Shown here: piece by piece, positions 1-12,267 of the stretch
Position numbering within the stretch: the stretch's first letter is position 1
How the letters are laid out: each line of letters starts with the position of its first letter
Assembly (NCBI GenBank): GCA_944474755.1
Contig: OX104119.1
Location: forward strand, 43,611,927-43,675,926
DNA length: 64,000 nt
From: Limnoperna fortunei
Taxonomy: Eukaryota > Mollusca > Bivalvia > Mytilida > Modiolidae
Reading direction: 5' to 3'
The notes under the pieces: model-generated
What the model was told of the DNA's origin: nothing
Seen by the model: only the letters and a program-made list of their open reading frames with translations
The model's database searches: none
Made by a program: the position numbers and the translations under genes

Positions 1-1768
1 AAAAATAGGGGTTTCAGAGCTTTTTATTTCGAGAGGTTGAGCACTGAAATTTTTAATTTTCTAATAGATTATACAGAGAAGAGAATAAAATAGCCATAAT
101 ATAAAAGATTACAAAAATTCTGTCCAGTGAAATTTTCTGAATTTTTTATATAATGTCATGCAATTAGTACACATTTTAGTGATGGAAAGGAAAATAGGGG
201 TTTCTGATTTAAATTTTTATCCATTGAGAAAAAACTGGTCAAAAAGTGCTAAACAATGGCATTTTTTGGTCAAAATTACCTCCCTTGTTAAAATTTAATT
301 TTCATTATTTTTGCCAATACCGAACCCATTTATGTGAACAATTTTTATTTCAACCATTAATAAATTAAAATAATAATATAGGTATAAGACTTTCATTATT
401 ACTTTTAATTTTATGGAAATTAAGAGTTAATAATGAAAGAAATTATAATTAAATTTACCATAAATGATCTATCTATTTTGAAATTTTCACAAAAAATGGC
501 GGATGGTGTCCAGCATCCCCTTACATCACTACAATCATGAAATCACTGGGTACTTACTTTAACATGACGAACATTAAAAGTACAAAATCTCATTTATCAT
601 AGCTAGTAACAACTACTTTCTACCTAAATATCGTCTACGTTTGTTTGTTTGCTTGGGTTTTATGGAATGTTCTTCCACTATTAACAAGTGGCAAGTTACT
701 GTAATGACAGATTTGTCAATGTCGGCATAGGATTATTCTATCCCATTAATCCTTATATGGCTCAATTGATTAAGCATCCTACTATCATCCGGTTGCATCA
801 GGAATATTGATTCGTCGACAGCTCCAATAAGTGGTCTGACGTTTTCTGTTTATCATATTGTTGTAAGATAAGATCGTTAGTATTCGTAGATAGAAAACGT
901 TATGCCTATATATGACATTTAGCCTTTGTGTACGCAGTCGGTTGTTTAGGGACCTTAAGAACAAAGTTTAGTTGATGCATCTTCAAATTTAAATCACAGA
1001 CTTTACATTGCACTTTTTGACTTATGAATATATGTAAAAAAGTTAGTTTTATGCACACTAATAAGATGGGATTTTTCTTTCAATGATTTGATGTTTTAAT
1101 AAGAACGATCTAAAATAGCCCAGATATATAGATATACGAATGTCTAACATGGTCTATAGTATTTACCAATTACTTAATGACTCAATAAAACAAATGCGAT
1201 TTACGATTTCTGAATTATCAGAAAATCAGAAATTGTATATTTGTAATTCTATTTTTACGTTACCGTGTACTTTAGCTCTATAGTCAAAAATCAGAACAAA
1301 TTATAACGTTTGAAACATTGTTGTATAATCTTAGTTATTACACTGTTTACTGTTTACTGTTATTGGCAAATATGAACGTTTACCTTTATGAACCTTCTGT
1401 ATCTATAAATCATCGTAATGTAAAATTGGGAAGGAAAAGTGCTGCAGTAATTTTATCTATATTTCTTTCAACATTTACGTGACTTTGCGTAAACATAATT
1501 AATATTATAAAACTATTAATCGAATAACTTTCTGTGTCATGATTACAAGGTAGATTGATTTAGAATACGTAGAATATTTATTTCTGCTTTTTAGATGACG
1601 GAACGTTCTTTGAACTGTAAACTGTTTATTTATTTATCAAGTCACGCCTATATAGGTCAATTTGGTATTCACGATAATGTGTGTGTTCGACAATAAAATC
1701 TAAAGAGTCACAAGAGACGATACATCTGGGCAAAGTATTAATTTTTTAAAATATCAACCAATACCTAC
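1..1768. other. AT-rich stretch without recognised gene
   Basis: I see no credible exon on either strand. If the minus-strand PAN/fibrinogen-like gene to the right continues, its next exons should lie here or beyond the left edge, but I could not recognise any. A short phrase around 'ataggggtttc' occurs near positions 5 and 195, suggesting a small decayed direct repeat. Confidence 0.5.
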
Positions 1769-3131
1769 CATATATTTCATTATGTTTTGAACTTTCTAAA
1801 AATGTTAGGTAATCTTTTTCATATCTAGAATTTATACCCACCGTCCAGCCGTCTTCACAATACACTTCAAATCCTAGAACAGAGTTACCAGGATATATTC
1901 TGTAGACACCATTGCAACTGCAAGCCGGAATTTCGTTACAGTCGGCTGGCTTTGCATTACCTAAAAATATAATTATACTCCTTCATTTCAAGACATTTTG
2001 GAATGATTTACTATTGTGATAAAACCAAGAAATTTAATCCTTTTAAGAATTTTTCTATGAAGTATGAATAAACATAATTTTACAGAGTTTCTCATACACA
2101 GACTAGTACTGCACTTTTAATTAGTTGATTTGAGTTATGAATGGTATATGGTAAACACCTAAGCTCAATAAACAGTGCATTCGGAAAAATGAAAGTTGGA
2201 CATGAGTGTTTTAACTTTGCTTTCAAAGAGACACAGGATTAATATATCTGAATCCAAATTTTAATTTGTTTCAAGTTAACTTGCAGGTAGAAACGTTACG
2301 ATTCCTCATGTTTTAATACCAAATCTAGGACTGTAACATACATTCAGAAACATAAATCATAAAGACAGCTTCAAAAAGTATGTATATGAAATCATTTCAC
2401 CTGACCTGGGTATCGTTGGGCAAATAGATAGATGTGCTATTCAAATCAGTATATATACTCATAGCGTTTTGTCAAATAAAACTAAAATCTACAAATAACA
2501 AACGAGCACAAAAACATCAGAGACAAATACTGATATGACCATATTACATATTATTTGTTCGTATATAACACAATACAGTTTGCTTAAATGTACGATTCCC
2601 TTACATTAATTTCAAAATCAAAACTGCTTTAACACTAAAACAGAAAAGCTATGTGCTGTAAAATATTATTCTTAAAACCAAAGACAACAGAAAATACGTT
2701 ATAAAATTAAAAAAAAACAAGTCACAATACAGATGATTACTCTTGTTTATTATTATGTTGAATTTTACACTTAAAAAATCGGCAACCCATGAATTAAAAA
2801 GAAATCAAAATAAGTCTACGTTACCTTGCGTTATAACTTTCTGAATTAAATATGAGCCTTTGTATTGTTCTGTATCCATGCAATAGTTCGAATGAATAGA
2901 ACAGAATTTTGTATCACTGTTGTAATGTGCCTGGCAGCAAGCTTCGTTTAGTGCACACGCTGTTGCACATATAGTTTTTGACGATGCAATCCATGATTCA
3001 ATAGTTGTCGCCTCACTGATTACCTTTTTGTTCTGTTTTAGCACAAACGTTTGCTTTTGGACAATCGTCGACGTGCTAAATGAAATCATAATTGTGCAAA
3101 TACTATTTGCCAATATTCTTCTTAAGCACAT
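1769..3131 (-). CDS. Partial secreted PAN/apple plus fibrinogen-like protein (two exons)
   Basis: Two exons fit together on the minus strand. Exon 1 (3131 down to 2825) starts at an ATG followed by a hydrophobic stretch that reads as a signal peptide; an in-frame ATG at 3170 is an alternative start. It then carries a cysteine-rich segment (CATAC, ACC, FC, YC spacing) typical of PAN/apple domains. It ends in phase 1 at CAAG|GTAACG. Exon 2 (1960 down to 1769) follows a TTTTTAG acceptor, restores the frame as Gly, and encodes DCNEIPAC...GVYRIYP...VYCEDGWTV, like the start of a fibrinogen C-terminal domain. It ends in phase 1 at G|GTAGGT. The rest of the fibrinogen-like domain is not visible, so the gene is incomplete here or truncated. 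PAN plus fibrinogen-like domains are common in secreted invertebrate recognition proteins; a binding or immune role is inference. The exon phases agree, which makes chance unlikely. Confidence 0.6.
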
Positions 3132-4127
3132 ATTAATAAATAAAATATTTCTCAAGTTTATATTCTTCAAATTCTGCTAAAATATTCTTATTTAAAACTG
3201 TAACAGAATTGTGCTCGAAGTTAAAATAGAGCTAATTACAATAAAACTCACACCTTGTTACGTGATTTGAAAATTGAACGATAGTTCACTGCATGACGTA
3301 TATTACTTATGGGTGAAATAATATATTCAAATAGTCCATCTCAGTTATGGTTTTTATTTATCCACATATATCCAGCCTTCATCCAACAGCCAAATGAAAT
3401 AGAACAAATACGAAATAACTGTTTATAAATGCAATTAAAACACGTAAAATGTTGAGCTAGCATCTCATAAAATCGTTAAGTATTACATCGAATTAATCCA
3501 TATTGACGCATATGCTAAAATATGCTGACTCCTTGTGTTAAACCAATGTGCCAAATAGTTTATGAAATTATTTATATTATGATGTCGTATTTGATGTCGA
3601 AAGTTTAGTTAAAGTAGTAAAGAACCCTTAATGATATATGTGCACTGTTTTACATGTAAGGATGTTTTGACATACCGGTAAACTTCAAAATGGTGCACTA
3701 TTTAGAGGACACGAAATAGTGGACATGGAGTCTAAATAGTGCAAGATAGTGCAATATCAGTATGTCGAAATCGATGTTGAAGTATAGCTTTATGTCTAAA
3801 CAGCTTACACAGTTTTATTCTGTTAGTGAATGAATACAGTCTCCTGGAACCTTTGTCATCACTTCTAACAAATATTTAAATTCTGTTATGGTTATCGAAA
3901 TGTTTTCCAATACGATATACGTTGGTGACCTCAGGCTATAACTATAATACGCGCCGAAAAAATTAGTACGAAATTGGCTTAAAGTTCACTTTTTTTATGT
4001 TACAATTGGCATAAAATGCATTTTAGGGTATCAGATAAAAAGCAATATTTGTAGATTGTCATATATAAATACAATTAGTTAGTGTGATCAACAATCTCAT
4101 TATAATTGTATCTCTCATTGCTGTAAC
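3132..4127. other. Intergenic, nothing recognised
   Basis: AT-rich sequence upstream of the PAN/fibrinogen-like gene on the minus strand. It should contain that gene's promoter, but no TATA box or other motif stands out convincingly. Confidence 0.4.
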
Positions 4128-5094
4128 AGATATTACTTTTAGTATTTACAGGACTTTTTTTAGTCTTTGTGCCATTTGTATACAAAAGTCCTATTCTAAC
4201 ATGGTGTCAGGTGTATAGACCCATGTCGGACCAAAAAGTAGAAGCTGCGGTGGTAACTTAATTACCAGTGGTAGGAATGGCAAGCGTCCCGTCGTTAACT
4301 CCTATTCGGGAAAGATGGAAGAAATTTAAGAGCACCTTGAACGATTATTATATCGTGTCAGGTTTTGCTGCAAAGGATGGAAGGCTATGCACAGCAACTC
4401 TAATTACCTGCACTGGTCTTTAAACTTTGGACATTTTGGATGGATTTGCCTTTGACATCGAGGCTGATAAGGAAAATGTTGATAAAGTTAGATTTTGCAT
4501 AAGCAAGACAAATGAAACATTTGAACGATGCCCTTTTAATATATGCATTCAAATTGAACCGGAGAGCATTATCGGTATAGGATAATCTGTGGCATTAGAG
4601 ACAACATTGCAATTATAATTTGATCTTCCACTTCTATCTTTGTTTTTATTTAGCCTGCATTGTGATGCAGTGATATAATAATCCGTCCGTACTAATTTCC
4701 GTCAAGCTTTTCTCAGAAACCGTACATGAGAACAATTTGAAATTTTGCAGGGTGGTTCAGTATCACAAGTTGTACGTCCGAAGCGACTTGCAGACCTGTC
4801 GGACAACTACTTCCTGTTTGGGACTTCATTTAGCGGGGGCATCTGTGTCCCATGTTCGCATTCTTCGATTTTACCGTATGCAGGACATTTTCATTTAGCG
4901 CATTGTTTTCCACAATAAATAGTTTCTCCTGTGTGGCTTTTGTGTGTGCTTGTTATGTTGACCTTAAGTGACTTGACAGTAACTAAATTTTATAATGGTG
5001 ACTAGTTCAATATAACCTTTTAAACTAATATAGATAAACACTTTTATTCTAGAAAGAGACCTTTGATATTACTTTTACTATTTACAGGACATTG
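4128..5094 (+). mobile_element. Degraded Ty3/gypsy-like LTR retrotransposon remnant
   Basis: Three clues suggest a decayed LTR element. At 4202 a TGGTGTCAGG string looks like a tRNA primer-binding site just after a CA dinucleotide that could end a 5' LTR. A gag-like reading frame follows at 4277. A 29-base phrase starting GATATTAC and ending in TACAGGAC plus three bases occurs at 4128 and again at 5066 with two or three differences, and could mark LTR remnants, although the matched part is short. Bases about 4660-4860 look like a separate dispersed repeat ('tccgtccgtac ... ttagcggggg'). No protease, reverse transcriptase or integrase is seen, so any internal part is largely deleted. Confidence 0.35.
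4277..4571 (+). pseudogene. Gag-like fragment of Ty3/gypsy type
   Basis: From ATG 4277 one frame reads about 97 codons with one stop (TAA near 4421). Its residues resemble the start of Ty3/gypsy Gag proteins in animals: an early RWKKFK...YYIVSG segment, then DGRLCTATLITC, LDILDGF, a DKENVDKV segment and NETFERC. The frame continues across the stop with the expected order of motifs, so the stop is probably a decay mutation. It follows a primer-binding-site-like string by about 55 bases. No zinc knuckle or downstream pol is seen. It is not expected to be functional. Confidence 0.45.
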
Positions 5095-7997
5095 ATGTAA
5101 AGCACGTATTAACACGTCCAAATGGATGTCCAAATTTTTCATTGAATAATATTTACATTAAAAGGTCGATCTGATCTGTAATGTTGTTAGAAATCTCACG
5201 CGAAATATAAGAAAAAAAAGGGCGATGACAGATTGCGATTTAATTAGATTGACGTTAGTCGATACATTGAGTTTTTTTTGCAATTTAATTAGTCAACATT
5301 TTTCTCTCATTAGATCGAGACATGAAAAGAGTATTCTACATCTAATTTTAATTAGAAGTTTTCAATAAAGAATATCTTTAATTTTAGTAAGAAAGTAACA
5401 ACATTTATTCATTAAGTAATAAAATAATAAATGTTAAAGTTCGAGACGTAAACGTCGTTACGGTTTTTAGTTGTTATGGTTTATAGAAGTTCAAAATGAT
5501 TTATTTATGACCCGACGCTCATTGTTTCAGTCCGTTAGCAGAAATGGCATTTGTATTGTTTATTCTATCAAGTTAAATAGTACATTATTTTATATGTGTT
5601 CTAAAGAAAGTGGCGAAATGAGAAGCCTTGTAATCTAGATACGTTTTCAAATTTGCCGCCAACGTGGAACACTGCGGTGTGAGTTCGAGATTTTTGGGAA
5701 TGTCCGTTCGTCCCCAACTTAAGTTGACAGAGATTGCCACTTTCGTACCAACGTCAGAGGATCTTTGTGGGTATATTAGCCCTTAAAAAGTTTGAAAAAA
5801 ATCATTTGGTGTAAAGGAAAAACATTAAACAAATATATTTATTTTATAGTTCTATGAACAATCACATGTCTTTAACATGACCTACGTTACAGTTTTAGAG
5901 CTATATCTTTTCTACCTTAATCCTTAGAGAACTGTAGTTAATATAAAGACTTAGCCCCTTGAAAATAAAAATTCATTGCCCATATTCTCCATACTCTATG
6001 CAAAATTCGATCAATTAAGGATTTTTGAATTAATGTTTGGTCTTTCGTTTTTCAGGAAACAGAAAATGCTCTTTTTTTTAACGTTTTGGTTCAATAGATT
6101 CATACGATATTATGCATTAACAGAATCATAAAGTTTTAAGAAGCGAGTTCCATAGACTTTTCAGACATGAGAAATTCTCCATTTATTAAAACTGCATCCT
6201 ATAGAATGCAGAGCTTATGTTATCATTAGCACTCATCATCAAAAGTAAGTTATTGTTGAAGTAATATTATACATATACATTATTAGGGTGCATTACTGTT
6301 AACATTAATGGCAGATTTAATTCCTTCAACTTTTCATCGGAAGCAATAATAACTGCTTGAACGGCTTGTAATAGTTATAACCATATAACATGCTTTATAT
6401 TTTAGTATGAAAAATTCTTTTAGTAGCATGATCATAGAACGCAAGATAATTTATTTGGATACAGATTCAAATTTACTTTCTGACCATAATGAGAGATTCA
6501 CAGATAATGAATATTTAGACCAACTAATATGTGTTTAAACTTTACACACCGCACGTCTTTTATTAAATTACCGGGTATTATATGGCTAATATAAAAAGGA
6601 ATGCAATGAATCTCAAAATTCGATACATAGAGAAACAGATATTGCAAACATTAATTATGTTCACGGGTTTTTTAAATAATGAAGATACTAATTGATCTAC
6701 TTGATGCTATTTAAATGTTGTTCTTGGTGCTCTTGAATGTTATTTTCTTTAGTACTTTTTGCTATTGAATAGTAAAGTCGTCTGTTCAGCCTTATGTTGT
6801 TAATTGATGTAATTGTGCTTAATGCAATAGACAATGCTCAATACAGTTGTCACTTCTCTTCTTTGTTGCTTAATATAGTTATCATTTGTTGTGTCTTCTT
6901 TGTTAATCATTTGCTGGTGTCTGTTTTTTATGTGCGTTGCGTATTGTTACTTTTCTTAAGCCATCGCTTGGTAAGTTGGTGATTGGATTTATCCATTTGA
7001 ATTCGCCTTTTTTCTTCTCATGTTCCTTAAAGAAATTTTAATTTTTTTAGTTTAAAAAATCTTCAACCCTAAACAAGGTTAACAGATGGGATACCAAACC
7101 TCTTGCAATCCCTGACACAGAATTATTACTGTCGCAAGTACCAGTCAATCTTAGAAGAGTACATCATTAATCAGGTTGACCCTAAACAAAAGTGTACACA
7201 CCCAAACACAGATCATTGGTTTCCTACAATAGTTACCACATTATTTCGAAATTTATATTTCCACTAATTTTACATTTACAGTATATTCTATATTTTAATA
7301 TAAAAGCTTATTTGACTGCTTTAATTATACAAGTTGCCATTTTAAATACATATCTTTATAAAATGTATTTTAGAACTAATATCGTGGGTTTGGTTTGATC
7401 CGTAATCAAAATATTAAAGGCTTATATTAAACATTGACGTTAGGTTAAAGCAAAAGTAATCTAGCTTGTTGAAGTGTTGCGGACATATTTTCATTAGAGG
7501 GGAGCAAAAGGGGTCCATAAACAGGTTACACATTTTATATTTTCCCCCAAACAGATAAAAGTAATTTTAAAATAATGATAAAAGATAACAGCAATTTACA
7601 TGAGAAAACAGAAAACAGCAATTTACACGAGAAAACAGAAAGCCGTGAATTCAAAAATTGAAAAAAACCAGATAATAGCAGAATTGAAAAATGTTGAAGG
7701 AATAACTGTTTCAGCCTCCTCATTTAACCTGCACTGTTTCAAAAAGGCAAGACACTACAGGCAGCTTACAAATACCATGTAACAGACATAAGAAACTAAT
7801 ACTACCATTCACTATCTAAACTTCTAAATGAAAAAAAAAGAAATAAACACGAGAAGAAAAGAATAAAATTCGCAGTGTTGAAGAGAATTCAACAAACAAA
7901 AACAAAACTTAAGATAAAAAAACAGAGATAGTACTAACAAATGTAGACAAAAAAGAAAGTGCAGTATATGAGAAAACAGAAATAATCATAAATTTAA
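5095..7997. other. Long AT-rich stretch without recognised gene
   Basis: Open frames at 6794-6982, 7192-7398 and 7600-7782 are short, have low-complexity AT-driven composition and match nothing I know. Around 7600-7640 the phrase 'gaaaacagaaa(a)cagcaatttaca' is repeated, a small local duplication. Confidence 0.5.
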
Positions 7998-8342
7998 ATG
8001 TTTTTCGAAACCGGACTAGCCTCGCCCGTGTGGTTCACAAATTTAAAATGTACCTTACATGTAACCGATTACATGAACAGTTTTGTTGCACAAGATTGCA
8101 TAACTATCTATCAAGCGATTCTCCAGCAGCCTCAAAAGTTAAACAGGCTATTTTGGCTGAAATGTGAATTGTTCGACACAATAAGATCTGCAGAGGATAT
8201 ATTAATGTTGAATCATTTATTGAAGCCAATAAACGTAAGAAAACTTGACCTTGACGAGGGTAGGAAAAGAATTGAATGTAGTGACAGCTTTAATATGAGG
8301 AGACAATTTAAAATTCCTTTCTCTTATTTTTCTAAAAGATGA
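7998..8342 (+). CDS. Unrecognised open frame, doubtful
   Basis: An open frame of 114 codons begins MFFETGLASPVWF and ends FSYFSKR. Its composition is less AT-driven than neighbouring chance frames: acidic and basic residues are balanced, and there are segments such as LDLDEGRKRIEC. I recognise no domain, signal peptide or membrane segment. No flanking splice sites of note are seen. It could be part of an exon, a decayed transposon protein or chance. Confidence 0.12.
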   Translation: MFFETGLASPVWFTNLKCTLHVTDYMNSFVAQDCITIYQAILQQPQKLNRLFWLKCELFDTIRSAEDILMLNHLLKPINVRKLDLDEGRKRIECSDSFNMRRQFKIPFSYFSKR

Positions 8343-9112
8343 CATAAGTAATGATTATGTGTCAGAAGATGACAAAACACTTACGTACACATATTTTAAT
8401 TTCTCCAGAATCATTTCTTTCAGCATGTAATAACAACGACATCAAAAGTATGAGAACAGGACCAAAAATGCATGTAAGCCATACAATTCAATCTTAGAAA
8501 AAATACTCAACAGAAATGTATATAGATTTTGAAAGAAAACACCCTAATGTATAAATGAGTCGGTACACTTTCGAATCGTGCAAACCGTTTGTCGTTATTA
8601 GTACCAGATCCAAAGACTTCAACACCTATTGATGTCAAAAGCACGTAGAGATTAGGTGTGTATTCAAATGATGTATTGAATTTCATAATAAAAAAATAAA
8701 ATATAGACGAACACAAATTTCAAAATGTAAAGACATTTGAATTATGTTGTACTTGAATCACTTTGTGAAAAAGTCTCAGGCGATATATTTTTACAAGGCT
8801 AAATGTTTGAACAAAAATTGTTCCGTATGTGACATTGAAAAACTGCATTTGAGCTAGATGCGTTGGAAAGTTCTGATGATGTTAATTGGAAAATATATGA
8901 ATGTTACCAAGAATGGATACGCAGAAGGAAAATACAGTTGCTTACATTCCATGCAAATCAATAATGAGCAACATGGCAGAACAATCAAATGAAAATTCTT
9001 TTTGACAATTTACCTATGGGTCATTGAATGTATCTACAACTTGCCCGAAAATTATCTAGAACTAAATTCAAAATTCACGACTTTTCCTATACGCATTGAG
9101 AACTGAATTAAA

Positions 9113-9361
9113 ATATTGTTTAACGCCACTTTCAGCGATTTTTCAGCTATATCATGGGGTCCAGTTTGTATTGGGAAGGAAGCGGAGTACCCGGAGAAAA
9201 CTCCCGACGTACGGTAGGAAAACTGGCAATCCTTGTCAATTAAGATTGGAGTCGAGCGCACCCTGCCCGCGGTGAGACTCGAACCCGCAACCTCAGTGTT
9301 GACAGACCACTTATTCAATAGTAGACGAACTACCTTAACCACTCGGCCACCGAGGCCCCCG
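9113..9361 (-). mobile_element. tRNA-headed SINE (V-SINE/RUDI-like), near full length
   Basis: Read on the minus strand, it starts with a tRNA-like head holding an A box (TGGCCGAGTGGTTAAGG) and a B box (GGTTCGAGTCTCACC). A conserved body follows with the phrases GACAAGGATTGCCAG and GGAGTTTTCTCCGGGTACTCCG. The tail has CAGTTTTT-like sequence, then ATATAGCTGAAAAATCGC and GGCGTTAAAC. The same order of blocks recurs at least eight more times in this window. Layout and tail agree with molluscan V-SINEs such as RUDI; that family name is from memory and not checked. The tRNA-like head cannot fold as a working tRNA gene, since no acceptor-stem partner is present. Confidence 0.85.
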
Positions 9362-10464
9362 AGCATTCATGTGTCAACCATTTATTGTCATGCAATACTA
9401 TAGTACGACCAAGTTTACTGCTCGTCAAAATGACCAAATATTATATTTGAACAATTTTGTGTAATTTTTCCAAATTCCGCCATTTAACTTTGTACTGCAT
9501 AAATCAAATAATAAAATACTTCGATTTTATTTTGACCGAAATAAACTTGCCTTATCCGTTTGTTTATTTTAATTTTTTTAATTTTTGGGAAAATTTTTGG
9601 AAATTAAAATATTTGAAGCATTTGTATGCCCTTCATTATTACATAAATATTTAATGTTGAAAACGGTGTATAAAGTCAAAAAATATTATGACAACCCGAG
9701 AAAAACAATCTTCTTATAACCTATGGCGCTGGAAGTTTAATTCTCTTTTGTTGAAGTAATGTTTGGGTGTGTTTTATTGGATTTAAAATCTGAATTTTTG
9801 GTTCTACTGCGTCAGTCGATAGGTCAGTTAGTCTTAACTAGCGCGGTGAGTTTATAACTCAGAAATTCTTATATATTTCTAATTTAGGTGTATTGGGTAT
9901 ATAATTTACCCTTATATGTCAACGAGTTGTGAGCTTTCATGTTCATTTATCATGAACTATATATCTGTATATTTGTATAGCAGGTATTTAGTTAAACGCG
10001 TAGGCAACTTAGGTAAGTTTGTTAATAAGGTCCATTTATTTGCAACCATATATTTGTTTTCAATTGGCTTGATTGGGCTTGGATAGAACGTAAGGGTTCA
10101 CCAGAGTTTTGGTCACAACGACCTATATTTTACGCTCGTGCAACTTGTTGGTTCAGGTCCAATGTCGATTTCTTAGCAACTAGGTCTCTACACGACATAC
10201 TATTGCTACTTTTTAGGTTTGCGCAATTGGCGTTCTAGCCACACCTGCTAGATCAACTAGTCGTGTTGAAATACGACGATGACAGCTGCCTTCCGAGTCG
10301 TACAACATAAGGTCGCTACCTGTAAGAAATCGAAGAAGGGTTCGCAACAGCTTCGTGTCTTAGTCGATTTCACTAATGAATCTTTTAAGATATATGAATG
10401 ATTCAGCGTCAGGTTCCATACGATGGACTATTGATAGTCATCTTTTAGAGGTCGGTGGAATTTT
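9362..10464. other. No recognised gene
   Basis: The stretch around 9840-10380 is less AT-rich than its surroundings but has no convincing open frame. It lies downstream of the HECT-like pseudogene and may hold its decayed 3' end. Confidence 0.4.
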
Positions 10465-12059
10465 CTAGAATTCTGCTTTCACATTAATACTCAACTCATA
10501 TGTGATTAAAACTTCAAAGAAACATTCCTTATGAACGCCGGCTCTTGAACCAGTTTTTTTGTTTGCCATTTGGTCAATCACAGATATTGTGTTGAGTGAT
10601 TCTTTACATTCATATATAGAAAGTATTTCCATCAAGTCATCCTGATCTACGGTTTCCATGTTCTCCATTGCGCCAGCGATGATTTTACCTTCGGTTGGTG
10701 TAACATATTGAAGAACTCCTCTGTGAGCGTTTCAGCTGCTAATCCATACAAGCAAGAACTAAGAAAACTCGGTGCTAGACGTATTGGTAATATTTTTTGC
10801 AATGACCACCCAATTGCTAGTACCCTTGCTACTGCTTTCCAGTCTTTGGCTTGAAAGTCATGACGAAGGTAAGGTGCTTTCAATGTGGATTCCTTTGTGC
10901 ACTGGGCATAAATATTATCCCAAAATTTGGTCAACAAATCTCTCTTGACACCTCCATCGTCGAAAGCCTGCTCCATATCTCCATTTGGAAGTATAATGTG
11001 GGCTGTAATATTGGCAGTTTCAAAACGTATACCATGGGTGGATTTGAAAAAAGGTAAGTTCTTTGAATACATGTCCTCTGTGTACAAGTATTTTAATATC
11101 CTCTGATTCACGTTCATGAACTTCTGAACTGGCCATTGATAATGGTGATATTACTTCGCCAAAGCTGTCTTCCCACCAGACGGAAGAAGTAACTTCGTCT
11201 AAATCTGGGAATAGATCTGGCAATGGGGAGCTATCAGTTTCAAAAAGGTTTCTGGTCAATAACAGATCATTTACATTTCGTTAAGCGGGTGCTTTAACTT
11301 TCTTGGGTTTTTGATTGTCTGATCGAAGGTTTCGTGAATTTTAGGTTTCCAGCAACTGATTGTTATCAAATGACTGTCCAGTACTATTAGAGGCTCTCCT
11401 AGCTACACAGCAAGTATGTCTTATTGTTGACTTTAAGTGCTGCTGGTTGTCACCTCTCTGGATTACCTGGTTGGTGGATTTGCAGTGGTGACTGGGTCTT
11501 TGTTAAAGTCTGATCGTGTGTTTTGTTAAAAACGCAGTTTTTGTAACTTGGCTTTATCGAAGTTGTCTCCTATTTTCGTGTCTACGTCTGGTAATGGTTT
11601 TAGTTGAAAATCTGTTAAATCAACATCCATGTCTTTGAGTTCTCCGTGTTGACTGTGTCCGACGGTAAAGAAGGATCTGTAAATTGCTTAATAATAGCTT
11701 TTTATCCATGTCTTTGTTTAGTAATACTGTTCTTTTACCTCCGCCATTCTTCTCACTTACTTGCACATACATGCGCTTACTGTTGTTATAGTTGAAAAAC
11801 AAAGGTACACTCGATGTGTTTGTTTATTTGCTTTGGACGTTTTTTGCTTGCTTTGTGTTGGTAATTTATTGTCATCCATGCTAAAACTTGTACTCGTACT
11901 CAACCGTTCGCGTAAACGGTCCATTAGGCTGATTTTGTTTGTCTTGGTTTTGGTGCTCCCCTTTGAGATAAAATCTCTCAATGCAAAACGATCCCTCTTC
12001 CGTGGTACAAATTCCGATAAGTCTTTATCACTCATTCTTTTGACAGCCTCTTCATCTAC
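10465..12059 (-). pseudogene. HECT-like E3 ubiquitin ligase family pseudogene
   Basis: Pieces of one protein family lie in order on the minus strand across several frames. An acceptor-like TTTAG precedes 12059 and leads to VDEEAVKRMSDKDLSEFVP, a SAM-like start, then MDRLRERL. At about 11780 comes SEKNGGGKRTVLL, a motif seen in this invertebrate family. A frameshift near 11680 and stops follow. From about 11130 IHRGHVFKEL-like sequence begins the HECT-like part (here LVHRGHVFKELTFF). Another frameshift leads to ITAHIILPNGDMEQAFDDGGVKRDLLTKFW, where the GG..R segment resembles the HECT N-lobe, then YLRHDFQAKDWKAVARVLAIGW. Near 10660 a last shift leads to TVDQDDLMEIL. HECT ligases pass ubiquitin to substrates through a C-terminal cysteine, and that catalytic tail is not seen. 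At least three frame breaks make it non-functional. Large families of such HECT-like genes are known in bivalves. Confidence 0.6.
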
Positions 12060-12267
12060 CTAAAGATGAAACAATATCAAGTTAATTTCATTCTTGTGTT
12101 CTAAAATAAGGACTTTCGTGTCTTCAAATAATTCAAAGCAATAGTGTACAAAATGATTAAACCAAATATGCCATGACTAAAAATACTAGATGCTTCCCAA
12201 ACCCCTGATTTGTCCGTGATCTTTTCTACATAAGCTTATTCCGGCAACTTTGTTGTGGGAAAAATAG

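Noticed and set aside
4128..5094. Complete LTR retrotransposon
   Set aside because: Only a gag-like piece and a 29-base repeated phrase are visible; no full LTR pair could be defined.
9240..9360. tRNA gene on the minus strand
   Set aside because: The A and B boxes belong to the SINE head. There is no closing acceptor stem, and the same head occurs with the SINE body at several other sites.
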